Shown here: in pieces, positions 23,331-32,220 of the stretch | Layout: each line of letters starts with the position of its first letter | How positions within the stretch are numbered: position 1 is the stretch's first letter | Assembly: GCA_019009955.1 (NCBI GenBank) | Contig: CM032228.1 | Span: 2,986,001-3,050,000 of the forward strand | DNA from: Riptortus pedestris | Lineage: Eukaryota > Arthropoda > Insecta > Hemiptera > Alydidae | DNA: 64,000 nt | Reading direction: 5' to 3' | Notes under the pieces: model-generated | The model's input: the letters and a program-made list of their open reading frames with translations, nothing else | What the model was told of the DNA's origin: nothing | The model's database searches: none | Program-made: the position numbers and the translations under genes

Positions 23331-24122
23331 AAGTACATACATAATAATAATAATTAGAGCTAAATAAAGTAATTAGAGTAGATTTAACCATTTTGAAAAT
23401 CTTCAAAGCTTGCTGAAGGAAAGCCTACAATGAAAAACCGCTTAGTTACCTATATCTTTTGTTGTTAACTTGCAGACGATGAAAGGTGTTTATTCCGTTA
23501 TTTAAAGTTGTTTCGTTGCTAAGTACATTTTTTTCACAGAATAAGATACAACCAAGGAAAAACTAAGGCCCTCTCATCTTCTTAATAGCTATTAGTAATT
23601 TTCACTCTACACACAATCTCTACTAAACAATCTTATTTATTTTCCTCATAATGGATTATTATCCCATTGTTTGGTTTTCACAATAAATAATTTCTACATT
23701 GTAAGCTGAATGTTTCTAATTTGTGGGAACGGAAGTTGTTTTATATTCATGAAATATTGGCATTATGAATTACCAGATAATGTTTGGTTTCGGCGGAAAA
23801 GCCAATTTTATTCTTAATAAAATGAATACTACCAATGATTATGGTTTATACTTTCATATTTTTTGAATAGTGAACAGAGATTGATAAGCAACTGATTTAT
23901 GTTTAATATCGTATTTATACAAAGTTGAAGGGATGGAAAGTGCTGGGCAAGTGTTATCTCTCTTAGTTATTATTATTATTATTTATTACAATCCACCGCA
24001 TCTACTATTATAATTTGCGGTAGATGCATCTCTATTTCTCTGTTCATAATGCAAAAAGTCTTTTGATGTCTTCTTCGTCGTCTCTAAGGCGTTCTCTAAA
24101 GCTCTTCTTGGAAGATTGTATT
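23328..24122. other. AT-rich unclassified region
   Basis: About 800 bp without recognised repeat or gene. It contains a short (ATT)n tract near 23967-23985 and a small inverted repeat, GCATCTAC at 23999 and GTAGATGC at 24020. Confidence 0.4.
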
Positions 24123-24144
24123 TTTAGCAGATTTCCCTCATATA

Positions 24145-24213
<69 letters not shown>

Positions 24214-24992
24214 CTGTTACCGCTCTAGCGGTCACAATTTATGTGTATTCGTTACCAAACTCGATATTTAGTCGTTTTATGTAAAAAGAATGATCAAGTT
24301 CGTTAACGGCTGAAATCGGACCAGGGGGAGGGGGGGGGGTTTAGAGGGGGAGAATTTTGAAAATTTTGAAATATCTCCGTTACTATAAGTCGGATCGAAA
24401 AAGTGTATAGAATCAATCTTATTGAAAAATAAATACACTATAAATGATGTTATATACATTTATTCTCTATCTTGAATATATAACCGAGATATTTACATTT
24501 TTCAGTTTTCAGCCTTCAGCAAACCCCCACTTCTACTTGTGTTACATAAATAATTCTCTGTTATATAATAAAAGATATTAATTGAAGCCTAAATACCCAA
24601 TATTGTTTTCATTGAACTTTTACTTTGTGAGATATATCCAAAAACGTTCTGTTGACCCCCCCCCCCCCCTTCTTTTGTTTTTGGATTACTAAAATTTGAG
24701 TGATTGAGATAAAACTGATTCTGATTCATTACAAATTACACCACTAGCTTTAGTAAATTGTTTTCAATAAAATTAATATGATATATTCAAATATATTCCA
24801 TTAATTGTTTGTCTTTCCGGTCTATCTATGCAGCACTACGAGGTTGGCTTGCCTGTTTGTTTACAATTCAGCCTTGTATTGTACATTTACTGAGCATTCA
24901 CGGCTGTGTTACCTGTATGTATATTTATCTATTGTAAACCTTCACGTGGGAAATCTGCTTAGTTTACGCAGCTCCTGCGTGACGGACTTTTC
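24123..24992 (+). mobile_element. TE-X, near-complete copy (about 870 bp)
   Basis: Left end TTAGCAGATTTCCCTC runs straight into a TA microsatellite (24134-24209), so most of the left arm is missing. Then come GCTCTAGCGGTC, an 8-G tract, the AAATATCTCCGTTACTATAA block, a 12-C tract at 24656, and the complete right end with hairpin ACGCAGCTCCTGCGT and GACGGACTTTTC. Non-coding. A good reference for the family. Confidence 0.75.
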
Positions 24993-25012
24993 TATTTCCA
25001 GTATTCCATCGC

Positions 25013-25260
25013 TCAGTAATTTCTTTGATTTTTCGCTCTTTTGTCATGTTTCTTCGACCAGTCTGACTTCCACCTTTGAAGCATAAGGTTTTGAAACTCT
25101 CGTTTCCAATCTGGGCAGATGAAGGTTACTGTAGTTCCATCTTCTCGAGCACTACGAGCTTCCAAATCAGCCATTTCATCACCTAGTAAACCAAAATGTG
25201 AGGGAACCCAACCAAACATGTGATATGCTTTTCTCTGAGCTTTATATTTGAGCTCTTACT
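25013..25260 (-). pseudogene. LINE RNase H domain fragment
   Basis: On the minus strand the frame from about 25250 reads KYKAQRKAYHMFGWVPSHFG then LLGDEMADLEARSA. This is the C-terminal part of the RNase H domain of I/Jockey/R1-group LINEs (consensus WVPSHxGIxGNExAD, with the last active-site Asp in NExAD). It continues as WKREFQNLMLQRWKSDW and stops at 25013-25015. Upstream stops and the abrupt left end next to TE-X show a dead fragment. Confidence 0.7.
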
Positions 25261-25349
25261 AGGTCTGTGAGGTACCATTGTGACTTTGGAGTGAGCTGTA
25301 TTAGCCCGTAGCGATTATGAGTGATTCTTGTTACAGTTGTTCTATTAAA

Positions 25350-25351
<2 letters not shown>

Positions 25352-25388
<37 letters not shown>
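25352..25388. repeat. (TA)n microsatellite
   Basis: About 36 bp of TA. The following 25389-25720 is AT-rich and unclassified, with no gene seen. Confidence 0.95.
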
Positions 25389-25389
<1 letters not shown>

Positions 25390-25721
25390 CTTGGCTTATA
25401 GCCTCAGCGGTAAATACTGAATTTACACAGCTTATACTGCATTTGATTCCTTGGTCATTTACACTGTTATACATTACTTAACACGCCAGTACTATTATAA
25501 ATGTAGGAATCATACTTCGGACATACAAAAGAATATCTTTTAAGAAATAAATGATTAAATAATTAATCATATGAATAAACTATTAAGTAATGAGGGGGTC
25601 AGTAAAGTTGTATGTTCTTGTTCGACTTTGTAATATATAAGTTCCAAATTTTTATTGGCGAAGAAAAAGTGGGGGATCCAAGTGTTTCCTCATCTGCCTA
25701 ATCGAGCGGTCATAGATTAGA

Positions 25722-25795
25722 AAAAGTCCGTCACGCAGGGGCTGCGTAAACTAAGCAGATTTCCCAAGTGAAGTTATACAATAGAGAAATTTCAC
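25722..25795 (-). mobile_element. TE-X right end, interrupted
   Basis: Reversed right end (GTCCGTCACGCAGGGGCTGC and onward to ACAATAGAGAAAT) that stops matching the family at about 25795, where an LTR-like insertion begins. Confidence 0.75.
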
Positions 25796-26590
25796 GAGAG
25801 CCGAATAGTAAGGGAAACGGCCGACTAGCCTTTTGGCGGCGTTGCAATCTGGTTGCGGCGATAAGCAATGGAAGCTGGAATATATGAAAAATCCCACAAC
25901 CAAACCACTAACAAGAATTTAGGAAGGGCCACCAACAATCGATTCAAGTCAAAATTCAAATATACATAAATTTATTTATAATAAGAATATTCTCCAATAA
26001 TAAATATTAATCAAAATTAAGATGAAGAGGCACCTTTGAAAATATAAAGGGGCCACTTAATTATACTTTGACAATATTACAATTGAAACACAGCTGTTTA
26101 ATAGAAGTGCTGACTTGGCTGTGAGAGGTAGAACAAGCTAGGCAGGCCGGATCTGGCAAATGGATTAGCTGTGTTCCTCCAACAAGGGTCTCCCCTCCAG
26201 AGGATGCCGAATATGACTGATTTTAATCCGTCGCGAGGGGCTCCTTATATAGGGCTAATCCGGCGGTGAACTTTGAACTGCCGATCGAAATGCGCTCAAA
26301 AAGTGCATTTAACGTGAATTAATTATCGAAATTCATCCGTATTATTACTTAGTGCACCGACGTTAAGTGCTGTGAATATTATTATCAAAATCCATCGGCG
26401 TTATCTATGAAAATGCTAGAGCACATGGTGACTTCACTCCAAATCGGATATAATTCTTATTTAAAGGTAAAAACAATACATTTAAGCATTCATACATAAT
26501 AATCTTAATGTGCTCTTTGCTGGGAATACTCACAATATAAAATATATGGCCATTTATAATGGGTTTATGGAATGCAATGTCAATTTCATT
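25796..26590 (-). mobile_element. Possible solo LTR / retroelement insertion within TE-X
   Basis: About 800 bp of higher-complexity sequence lies between two pieces of reversed TE-X. On the minus strand it has a promoter-like CCCTATATAAGGAGCCCC (TATA box near 26251-26257), then about 250 bp to an ATTAAA/AATTGTAA region, as expected for U3-R-U5. No open frame, no proven TG...CA ends and no target-site duplication were found, so this is a suggestion only. Confidence 0.3.
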
Positions 26591-26594
26591 ACAG

Positions 26595-26760
26595 CGGAAA
26601 TTCACGAGCTAGCCGATCTCATCTCGTCCGTTATCCGCACATGCTTAATAAAAATGCAAATATCTCGGTTAATATTCAAGACAGAGAATAAATGTATATA
26701 ACAATATTTATAGTAAATTTAATTTGAAATAAGATTGATTCCATACAATTTTTCGATCGA
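26595..26760 (-). mobile_element. TE-X interior, reverse orientation
   Basis: Matches the reversed interior (AAAATGCAAATATCTCGGTT, then a run through GAATAAATGTATATAACAAT) up to CGATCGACG. Probably the other side of the element split at 25795. Confidence 0.6.
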
Positions 26761-26977
26761 CGACGCTGCAATTCGCCAAAGGGCACTGGGCATCATGGCC
26801 GATGATGGCTGAGCTTGATCTTCGTTCCTTCTTCATCTTCTGAACATATTGTTATCATAAATGAGGTACCTCATGCCTTGCCACTGTCATCTCCTGCAGC
26901 CCACACTCAGCTGCTTTCGTGGATTTCTACTCCACGGCGAGCATTGTCTTATTCATGCAACGAGAACTGTTGGTGGG

Positions 26978-26991
26978 CATTATGACCAGAA
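26978..26991. repeat. Target-site duplication, left copy
   Basis: CATTATGACCAGAA, repeated exactly at 28696-28709 on the other side of the LINE. Confidence 0.85.
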
Positions 26992-28695
26992 CATCTTTAA
27001 TAAAGTTTGGAGTGAAGAAACGATACCATCATCTTGGACGAAAATAAGAATGAGGCTCATCCATAAGAAAGGAGATAAAAAAGACCCAAACAATTACAGA
27101 GGCATCGCCATTCTCAACTCAATTCTAAAGCTTTTCACTTCCATCCTTAGTCGAAGATTGCTTACATGGGTTGAAGAGAGGAAAATTATCCCGGACGAAC
27201 AAATGGGTTTCCGAAAAGGTAAAGGATGTAGGGATAGCATATTTTGTTTGTCAGCAGCTGTAAATATAGCACTCAGATTAAAGAGGAGGAAATTATTTGC
27301 TACCTTTGTAGACTTCAAAAGAGCGTTTGACTCTATAAACCATTCAAAATTATGGGAAAAACTATATAGGCTAGGAATTGGAGGGAAAATTTTAAGAGTG
27401 ATAAAATTTTTGTATGACCAAGCATCGTTTATTATTGAAGAAGGAAATTAGTACTCCCATGACATTGAAATATCTGAAGGTGTTCTACAAGGAGAAAACT
27501 TAGGCCCTTTTCTATTCTTGCTATATATATATCAGATATAGTCCACTTTTTCGAAGAGAATGGGGCAGAGGGTATACAGATAAGTACAAGAAAAGATTTA
27601 ATTTTATTGATGTATGCTGATGACCTAGTTTTACTCTCTATATCATGGCCTGATACGCAACGTAAATTAAATATATTAAAGAAATACTGTGACGCAATGT
27701 TACTCTCAGTGAACACTCAGAAAACAATGATATTACCATTTCACAAAGGAGGTCGACTTGGGAAAAGTAAAACCATATTTTATAATAATAACCCAATCCA
27801 GCTTACAAATTCATTTACATATCTGGGGGTACCTTTCTCATCCTCAGGAAAATTCTGTCAAGCCAGTACTCACTTCTTGGCAAAAGGTTGCTCTGCCAAT
27901 GCTGCCATCTTACGGATACTTAATAAAAGCAAAGCTGAAACTTGGGCAACCAAATGTATGCTGTTCGATGCACTTAGTGAAAATGTACTTCTGTATGTAT
28001 CAGAAATATGGTGCCCTGGTTAAATGGCGGAAAATATTAATGGAAGAATAAAGACATGTTTAGAGGCTCTCGAGAACCATTTAATCTCGTTAGATATTGA
28101 AAGAGTTTTAAACAGCACATATAGCCAGCACTTTAGAAGAATTAGCTCTCTTGGCAGAGGCGAGGAGTACCTCTACCAAAATGTGCCATTTTTTAAGACC
28201 AAAGTGATTTCTCAAATCCGTTTATTAGGTACAAAAAATCAAAGATTAATAGTTGGTAGGACAATTTACATATTCAACCCAGAAAAGCCATGCCCCCTTT
28301 GCGAAGATAGCCAAGACACCGTTTCGCACTTCATCCTTACATGCCCCGTTTCAGCAGATAGAAGAAACCACCTCCTGAAACGTTTCAACATTCCACAGTA
28401 ATCCATGGATAATTTGTTTGACCTTATGGACAAGAATAAAATAAACTGCATATATGTTTTCATACTTAAAGGTCTTTACGTCAGAGGGGAAAACATATAA
28501 ACACTATAATAATTAAAATAAAATTAATGTCTTATGTTTTTTTCCTATAGTAATTAGTGTATATAGTATATGTTTTTTGTTATTTAAAAAAAAAAAATTC
28601 TCTGTTTATGTTTATATGAAAAAAAGAAGAGGGTTGAACCCTTGCTATAAAATTGTTAAATTTTTATAAGCAATAAAAATATTCATTCATTCATT
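26992..28695 (+). pseudogene. 5'-truncated LINE with reverse transcriptase
   Basis: Starts inside the RT domain (IFNKVWSEETIPSSW) and runs through PNNYRGIAIL, DEQMGFRKGKG, motif A FVDFKRAFDSINH with its catalytic Asp, motif B-like EGVLQGENLGPFLF, and motif C YADD at 27613-27624. It ends with a C-terminal knuckle CPLCEDSQDTVSHFILTC at 28291-28344. Breaks: a stop at 27449-27451, a frameshift between about 27520 and 27600, and an in-frame stop at 28021-28023. The 3' UTR ends in (ATTC)n, with the flanking 14-bp duplication at 28696. The frame extending upstream to 26861 is flanking DNA joined by chance. Clade is not decided; the ATTC tail and C-terminal CCHC suggest a CR1/I-like lineage. Confidence 0.88.
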
Positions 28696-28698
28696 CAT
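28678..28698. repeat. (ATTC)n terminal repeat of the LINE
   Basis: Four to five ATTC units forming the 3' tail, as in LINEs that end in short tandem repeats rather than poly-A. Confidence 0.85.
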
Positions 28699-28709
28699 TA
28701 TGACCAGAA
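28696..28709. repeat. Target-site duplication, right copy
   Basis: CATTATGACCAGAA, an exact match to 26978-26991. It overlaps the end of the ATTC tail by a few bases. Confidence 0.85.
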
Positions 28710-28762
28710 TGTCTTTTTTCTTCTTCTATCACGTGGCCATGGAGGTAGTCGTCGGGGCACGG

Positions 28763-28775
28763 GTTGCTAGGCAAC
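28763..28775. promoter_or_regulatory. Perfect X-box (RFX-type) site
   Basis: GTTGCTAGGCAAC is a perfect 13-bp palindrome of the RFX half-sites GTTGC/GCAAC. A CACGTG E-box lies about 33 bp upstream (28730-28735), and the surrounding 28720-28800 is unusually GC-rich for this window. It could be a regulatory element of an unseen gene; no adjacent coding exon is visible. Confidence 0.4.
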
Positions 28776-28867
28776 GGCGTGCATGGGCAGCTGGGCATGA
28801 ACTTGGACGTAATTTTTCTTTGAGCATGTGCCGCAAATACTTATTGCAAATTAAATTTAATTTATAA

Positions 28868-28871
<4 letters not shown>

Positions 28872-28918
<47 letters not shown>
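28872..28918. repeat. (TA)n microsatellite
   Basis: About 46 bp of TA immediately before a reversed TE-X right end. Confidence 0.95.
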
Positions 28919-28920
<2 letters not shown>

Positions 28921-28921
<1 letters not shown>

Positions 28922-29605
28922 AAAGTCCGTCACGCAAGGGCTGCGTAAACTAAGCAGATTTCCCATGTGAAGTTTTACAATAGAGAAATCTGCATACCGG
29001 TAATACCACACCACCGTGATTAAATGTAAAAGGTAATGAGAAATCTTTCAGTTAATTAAAATAAATTCCCAACTGAAACGGCTTCTGAATTGTAAGAATA
29101 ATTTATATTTTAATAACTCAAATTTTAGTAGTCCAAGAACTAAAGAAGGGGGGGGGGGGCGGATGAACAAAACGAATTTGTGTAAATCTCACAAAGTAAC
29201 GAAGGTAAGGTAAGATTAGAAACGATAGGTAAGGTTAGAAGAAGCTTCCACCTGAGCCGATCAGTTACGGAAATAGCCGACCTAATCCGAACTATACTCG
29301 ACCACAGACTTCATAAAAATGCAAATATCTCGGTTAATATTCAAGATAGAGAATAAATGTATATAACAATATTTATAGTAAACTTAATTTGCAATACGAT
29401 TGGTACTATACAATTTTTCCGATGAATAATAACGGAGATATTTTGAATTTTCAAAAATCCTCCCTCTAAACCCCCCCCCTCTGGTCCGATTACAGCCATT
29501 AACGAACTTGATCTGTCTTTTTACATAAAACGGTTAAATATCGAGTTTCATAACGAACAAACAAAAATTGCGACCGCTAGAGCGTTAACAGACATAAACC
29601 CCCCG
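28921..29605 (-). mobile_element. TE-X, reverse orientation, lacking the left arm
   Basis: Right end AAAGTCCGTCACGCAAGGGC, reversed interior with an 11-G tract near 29148, the CTCGGTTAATATTCAAGATA block, a C-rich tract near 29470-29480, and GACCGCTAGAGCGTTAACAG near 29570-29589. The TA tract and left arm beyond are missing. Confidence 0.75.
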
Positions 29606-29617
29606 CTAGAGGGTTTA

Positions 29618-29792
29618 CATATCTAACCCAACGCTTCTTGTCGGCAGGTTATTGAAATTGAATGAAACATTTCTTATATCTGTTTGTATTTATTCATGGT
29701 GGTGTTGTGTTAGCAGTATGTATATTTATCTATTACTAAAGTTCACAAGGGAAATCTGCTTAGTTTACGCAGCCCCTGCGTGACGGACTTCA
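29618..29792 (+). mobile_element. TE-X right-end fragment
   Basis: Contains the TTCTTGTCGGCAGGTTATTG block and an intact right end (GGGAAATCTGCTTAGTTTAC, hairpin ACGCAGCCCCTGCGT, GACGGACTT). It forms the left arm of the large palindrome centred at 29803. Confidence 0.75.
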
Positions 29793-29864
29793 TATATATA
29801 TATATATATATATATGAAGTCCGTCACGCAGGGGCTGCGTAAACTAAGCAGATTTCCCTCGTGA

Positions 29865-29870
<6 letters not shown>
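29737..29870. repeat. 134-bp near-perfect palindrome made of two TE-X right ends
   Basis: Two right ends face each other across about 24 bp of TA. The arms of about 67 bp match with a single mismatch (ACAAGGG on the left against CCCTCGT on the right). The right arm stops at 29870, where another TA tract begins. Confidence 0.9.
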
Positions 29871-29896
<26 letters not shown>

Positions 29897-30215
29897 CTAG
29901 CTAAGGTACCCGGTGATGCCCGGGAAATTATTGTTAACTGACTAATGATGGTATTTTGATAGTAAGACTTCAAGGTGTACAATTACACTTCCCTCCACGA
30001 CGTAATGATTTTCCGAAATAGCCAACCCTGAAGGGAAACCTTTGAGGATTAATAGAATAGAAATTTTATTTTTGAAGGATAAATGAAAATATCTTCCTAA
30101 TTTATCCTTCTACACTTTGACTCGCCGTTTTTCAATAATTCAAACCATAATCATGGGTAGCATTTATTACAATTAAATATCATCCATAATGAACATATTT
30201 TCTTTCATTACAACA
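29897..30215 (-). mobile_element. Helitron-like element, family H2, 3' part
   Basis: Terminal CTAG at 29897-29900 next to TA, then the GGTACCCGGTGATGCCCGGG hairpin arm and the same body as 906-1400. It breaks into H1-like sequence at about 30215. Confidence 0.65.
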
Positions 30216-30330
30216 AATACAAATTTGTATATAACAAAAGTTACTCTAAATGACAAAATAAACAACTTTTGTTATGAGCTTATTTGCCGAAAAACCAATA
30301 GGAAACGAAATATCGCTACTCGAAACAAAT
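30216..30330 (-). mobile_element. H1 module fragment
   Basis: A short piece with TAACAAAAGTTACTCTAAAT and the AACCAATAGGAAACGAAATA block, in the reverse H1 orientation. Confidence 0.5.
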
Positions 30331-30595
30331 ATGTACCATCATAACAATTAGACGTTAATGGTAATGTTATTATGAAAAAAGACAATATCAATTTAAATTT
30401 GATATGATTTAAAGTACTACTTATTTTGCAGGGAGGGCTACGTTCTCTTCCCCTCACCTATATTTTTGAATATAAATGAAATTATTTTTAGGGTAATACT
30501 ATTATTTAATTCCATCAGGTAGATAAATTATTAAAATAATACTTCGAATCAATATTTTAAGGAAAACTATGGAGATGCTGGAGCGGAAGGAGGGC
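30331..30595. other. AT-rich unclassified segment
   Basis: No recognised gene or repeat in this stretch between H1 and H2 fragments. Confidence 0.35.
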
Positions 30596-30790
30596 GGAGC
30601 CTAAACAGTTAATTGAGTTAACCTATTTCCTGTGAAATGATTTTTACTGCGTTCTACTATTACGAATATAATCTAATTACAAAACTATGCTTAAACTATA
30701 CGAGCTCGGATTGGTTTTTGACAGGAAATAAGTTTCATTACAGATGATATTTAATTTTAATAAATGCTATCCACGATTATGGGTTGATAT
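30596..30790 (+). mobile_element. H2 internal fragment
   Basis: Plus-orientation match to the H2 body (AGGAAATAAGTTTCATTACA, then a TAATAAATGCTATCCACGAT block). No ends. Confidence 0.45.
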
Positions 30791-31195
30791 CTCTGGAATA
30801 TGCTGGATGGTAGAGGAACCAATTGATCAGGATCAATAAGAAGGCCTAGTCCTCTACAGTTTTTTAATATAATGCAGAGTGCACTTTCGGAGTCAATGCT
30901 CCATCCTCAGTGCCTGCTGATTAAAGCTGCGTTGCCTGGACCACGACTGCCGGGTCGCCCGTAATGTGCCGGGTGCGTAATTTCAAGATTGAATTTGATA
31001 TTAGCTTCTGAACAAGCAGGAGACAATGTCCATGATGAAAAAGTTGAAATTATCAGATTTTTACCAGACCTTCTAGAAAAGCATAGTTAACTGTATATAT
31101 TATGTGACTCGTTAATGTTCTAGCTAATATGATAATTGAAGATGAAACGATATGTTCAAGATTGTTAAACAAAATATTATTATAATCTACCTGTG
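30791..31195. other. Unclassified region upstream of the PLA2-like frame
   Basis: Moderate GC near 30880-30985, then AT-rich. One frame near 31005-31088 reads ILASEQAGDNVHDEKVEIIR before a stop, possibly the upstream part of the same viral or transposon gene block. Not identified. Confidence 0.3.
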
Positions 31196-31430
31196 CCTGT
31201 AATGCATAGTCTACAATTATTGTGGGCCTTTTACAAAATTAGATAAGAGACTAGCTAGAGGTGACAAACCTATCAATAATATAGATGCAGCTTGTAAAGC
31301 TCACGATATACATTATAGAGTTTGTAAAGTATCCATCAAATTTGCAGGTAAAATATTACTAAACAAAGCATGAGGAAGAGTTATTTCAAGAGATAAGAAC
31401 AGAAGCTTACTCAGTTACAATTGCAATGAA
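31196..31430 (+). pseudogene. Phospholipase A2-like frame of a virus-like element, broken
   Basis: Starting near 31196 the frame contains YCGP, corresponding to the calcium-binding loop (the usual following Gly is Phe here), then DKRLARGDKPIN and DAACKAHDIHY. The last is the PLA2 active-site helix with the His-Asp pair. This arrangement is characteristic of the small PLA2 domain in parvovirus VP1 and in virus-like proteins of insect genomes (adintovirus/Maverick-type). A stop lies in frame at about 31370-31372 and another near 31425, and an upstream stop precedes the motif, so it is decayed. In an active virus the domain breaches endosomal membranes. Confidence 0.65.
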
Positions 31431-31524
31431 AATTAAAAAAAATATTAGATATGGGTTTAATTGAAAATAATGAATTTGATATATTCCAATAATTTTACAT
31501 TGAAGGAGAAATGGCCGAAGGTCG

Positions 31525-31592
31525 ATAGATGAAAAACACGTGAACTAACTGGACTGATTGTCCCGGAACTAACTGACGTGTTTTTCATCTAT
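31525..31592. repeat. 17-bp perfect inverted repeat (hairpin, 34-nt loop)
   Basis: ATAGATGAAAAACACGT at 31525-31541 pairs exactly with 31576-31592. Outside the stem, GAAGGAGAAATGGCC and GGTCGTTTTCCCCTTC continue a weaker pairing. The loop holds GAACTAACTG twice. It sits just 3' of the PLA2-like frame. Confidence 0.8.
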
Positions 31593-31716
31593 TTGGTCGT
31601 TTTCCCCTTCAACGTACATTGCATTGGGGCCACATTTCAAAAAATAATTTTACATTTTTCTTAAAAATAAATATATAAATAAACATAGCTTCTTATAAAC
31701 CATATAATATTTCTGA

Positions 31717-31878
31717 TGAACGAAAAGTCTAAAATCGCTAGTGACCTAAAGAATAAAACGGATGTCCAATTCCAACTACCAAACGTCAAATATCAAATTT
31801 TACTAACCGAAAGACAGATTAATAAGATTGAAAAAAGAAAAAAGAAAAGAAAAGCTCAAAAGATGGAAAAAGTGTAAG
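31717..31878 (+). pseudogene. Small basic open frame next to the PLA2-like frame
   Basis: A short open frame from an ATG near 31717 runs to a TAA near 31876. It includes LTERQINKIEKR and a Lys/Arg-rich tail. Small basic proteins with a 'LTxxQxxKIxKA' start occur beside PLA2-like genes in virus-like elements of arthropods, so it may be part of the same remnant. Function not assigned. Confidence 0.35.
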
Positions 31879-31912
31879 AATCACTAGAATTTATAAAACG
31901 TCAAAGTTAATT

Positions 31913-31990
31913 TTGACGGAGAGGATGAAGGGCCTAACTACAGAAGGCACCAACAAAATAGGCGTATTTTAACGAAACTAATTCTATTAT
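31913..31990. repeat. Short repeat shared with 59475-59545
   Basis: Contains CTAACTACAGAAGGCACCAA followed by CAAAATAGGCGT and an ATTCTATTATATC block. The same string with few changes lies just right of the 96-bp array at 59475-59545. Confidence 0.75.
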
Positions 31991-32220
31991 ATCAATAAAA
32001 TTAAATTATTTATTAACGTCCACTTTTTGGAGTTAAGGCTAATTGGGACAAGTTATCTACAGGTTACCACCCTTTTCTAGCCAGGATGGGATTACGGATT
32101 TTATTTAATGAGCTAGTCATTACATAAATTCCTATTTGCCGAAGCAGAAATCGAACTCGCCACTCTAGGTTTACCTTACGAGATTAAGACCAACGCTTTA
32201 ATTCAGGTGGCTAACCTGAC
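31991..32220 (-). mobile_element. tRNA-derived SINE (or tRNA-like relic), head at 32144-32220
   Basis: On the minus strand a TAGCCACCTGA box (32203-32213; A-box consensus TRGCNNARYGG) is followed 56 bp later by AGTTCGATTTC (32147-32157; B-box consensus GGTTCGANTCC). The spacing fits a tRNA-type RNA polymerase III promoter. Between them, GCGTTGGTCTTAATCTCG resembles a tRNA anticodon arm. The body toward 31991 is unrelated to tRNA. The 41-bp minisatellite unit equals the A-box to anticodon-arm part of this head. Confidence 0.55.

Noticed and set aside
26861..26991. N-terminal extension of the RT frame
   Set aside because: It precedes the target-site duplication, so it is flanking DNA joined to the LINE by chance.
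32144..32220. Intact tRNA gene
   Set aside because: A- and B-box-like sequences exist, but there is no acceptor stem and the body continues into non-tRNA sequence; treated as SINE head or relic.
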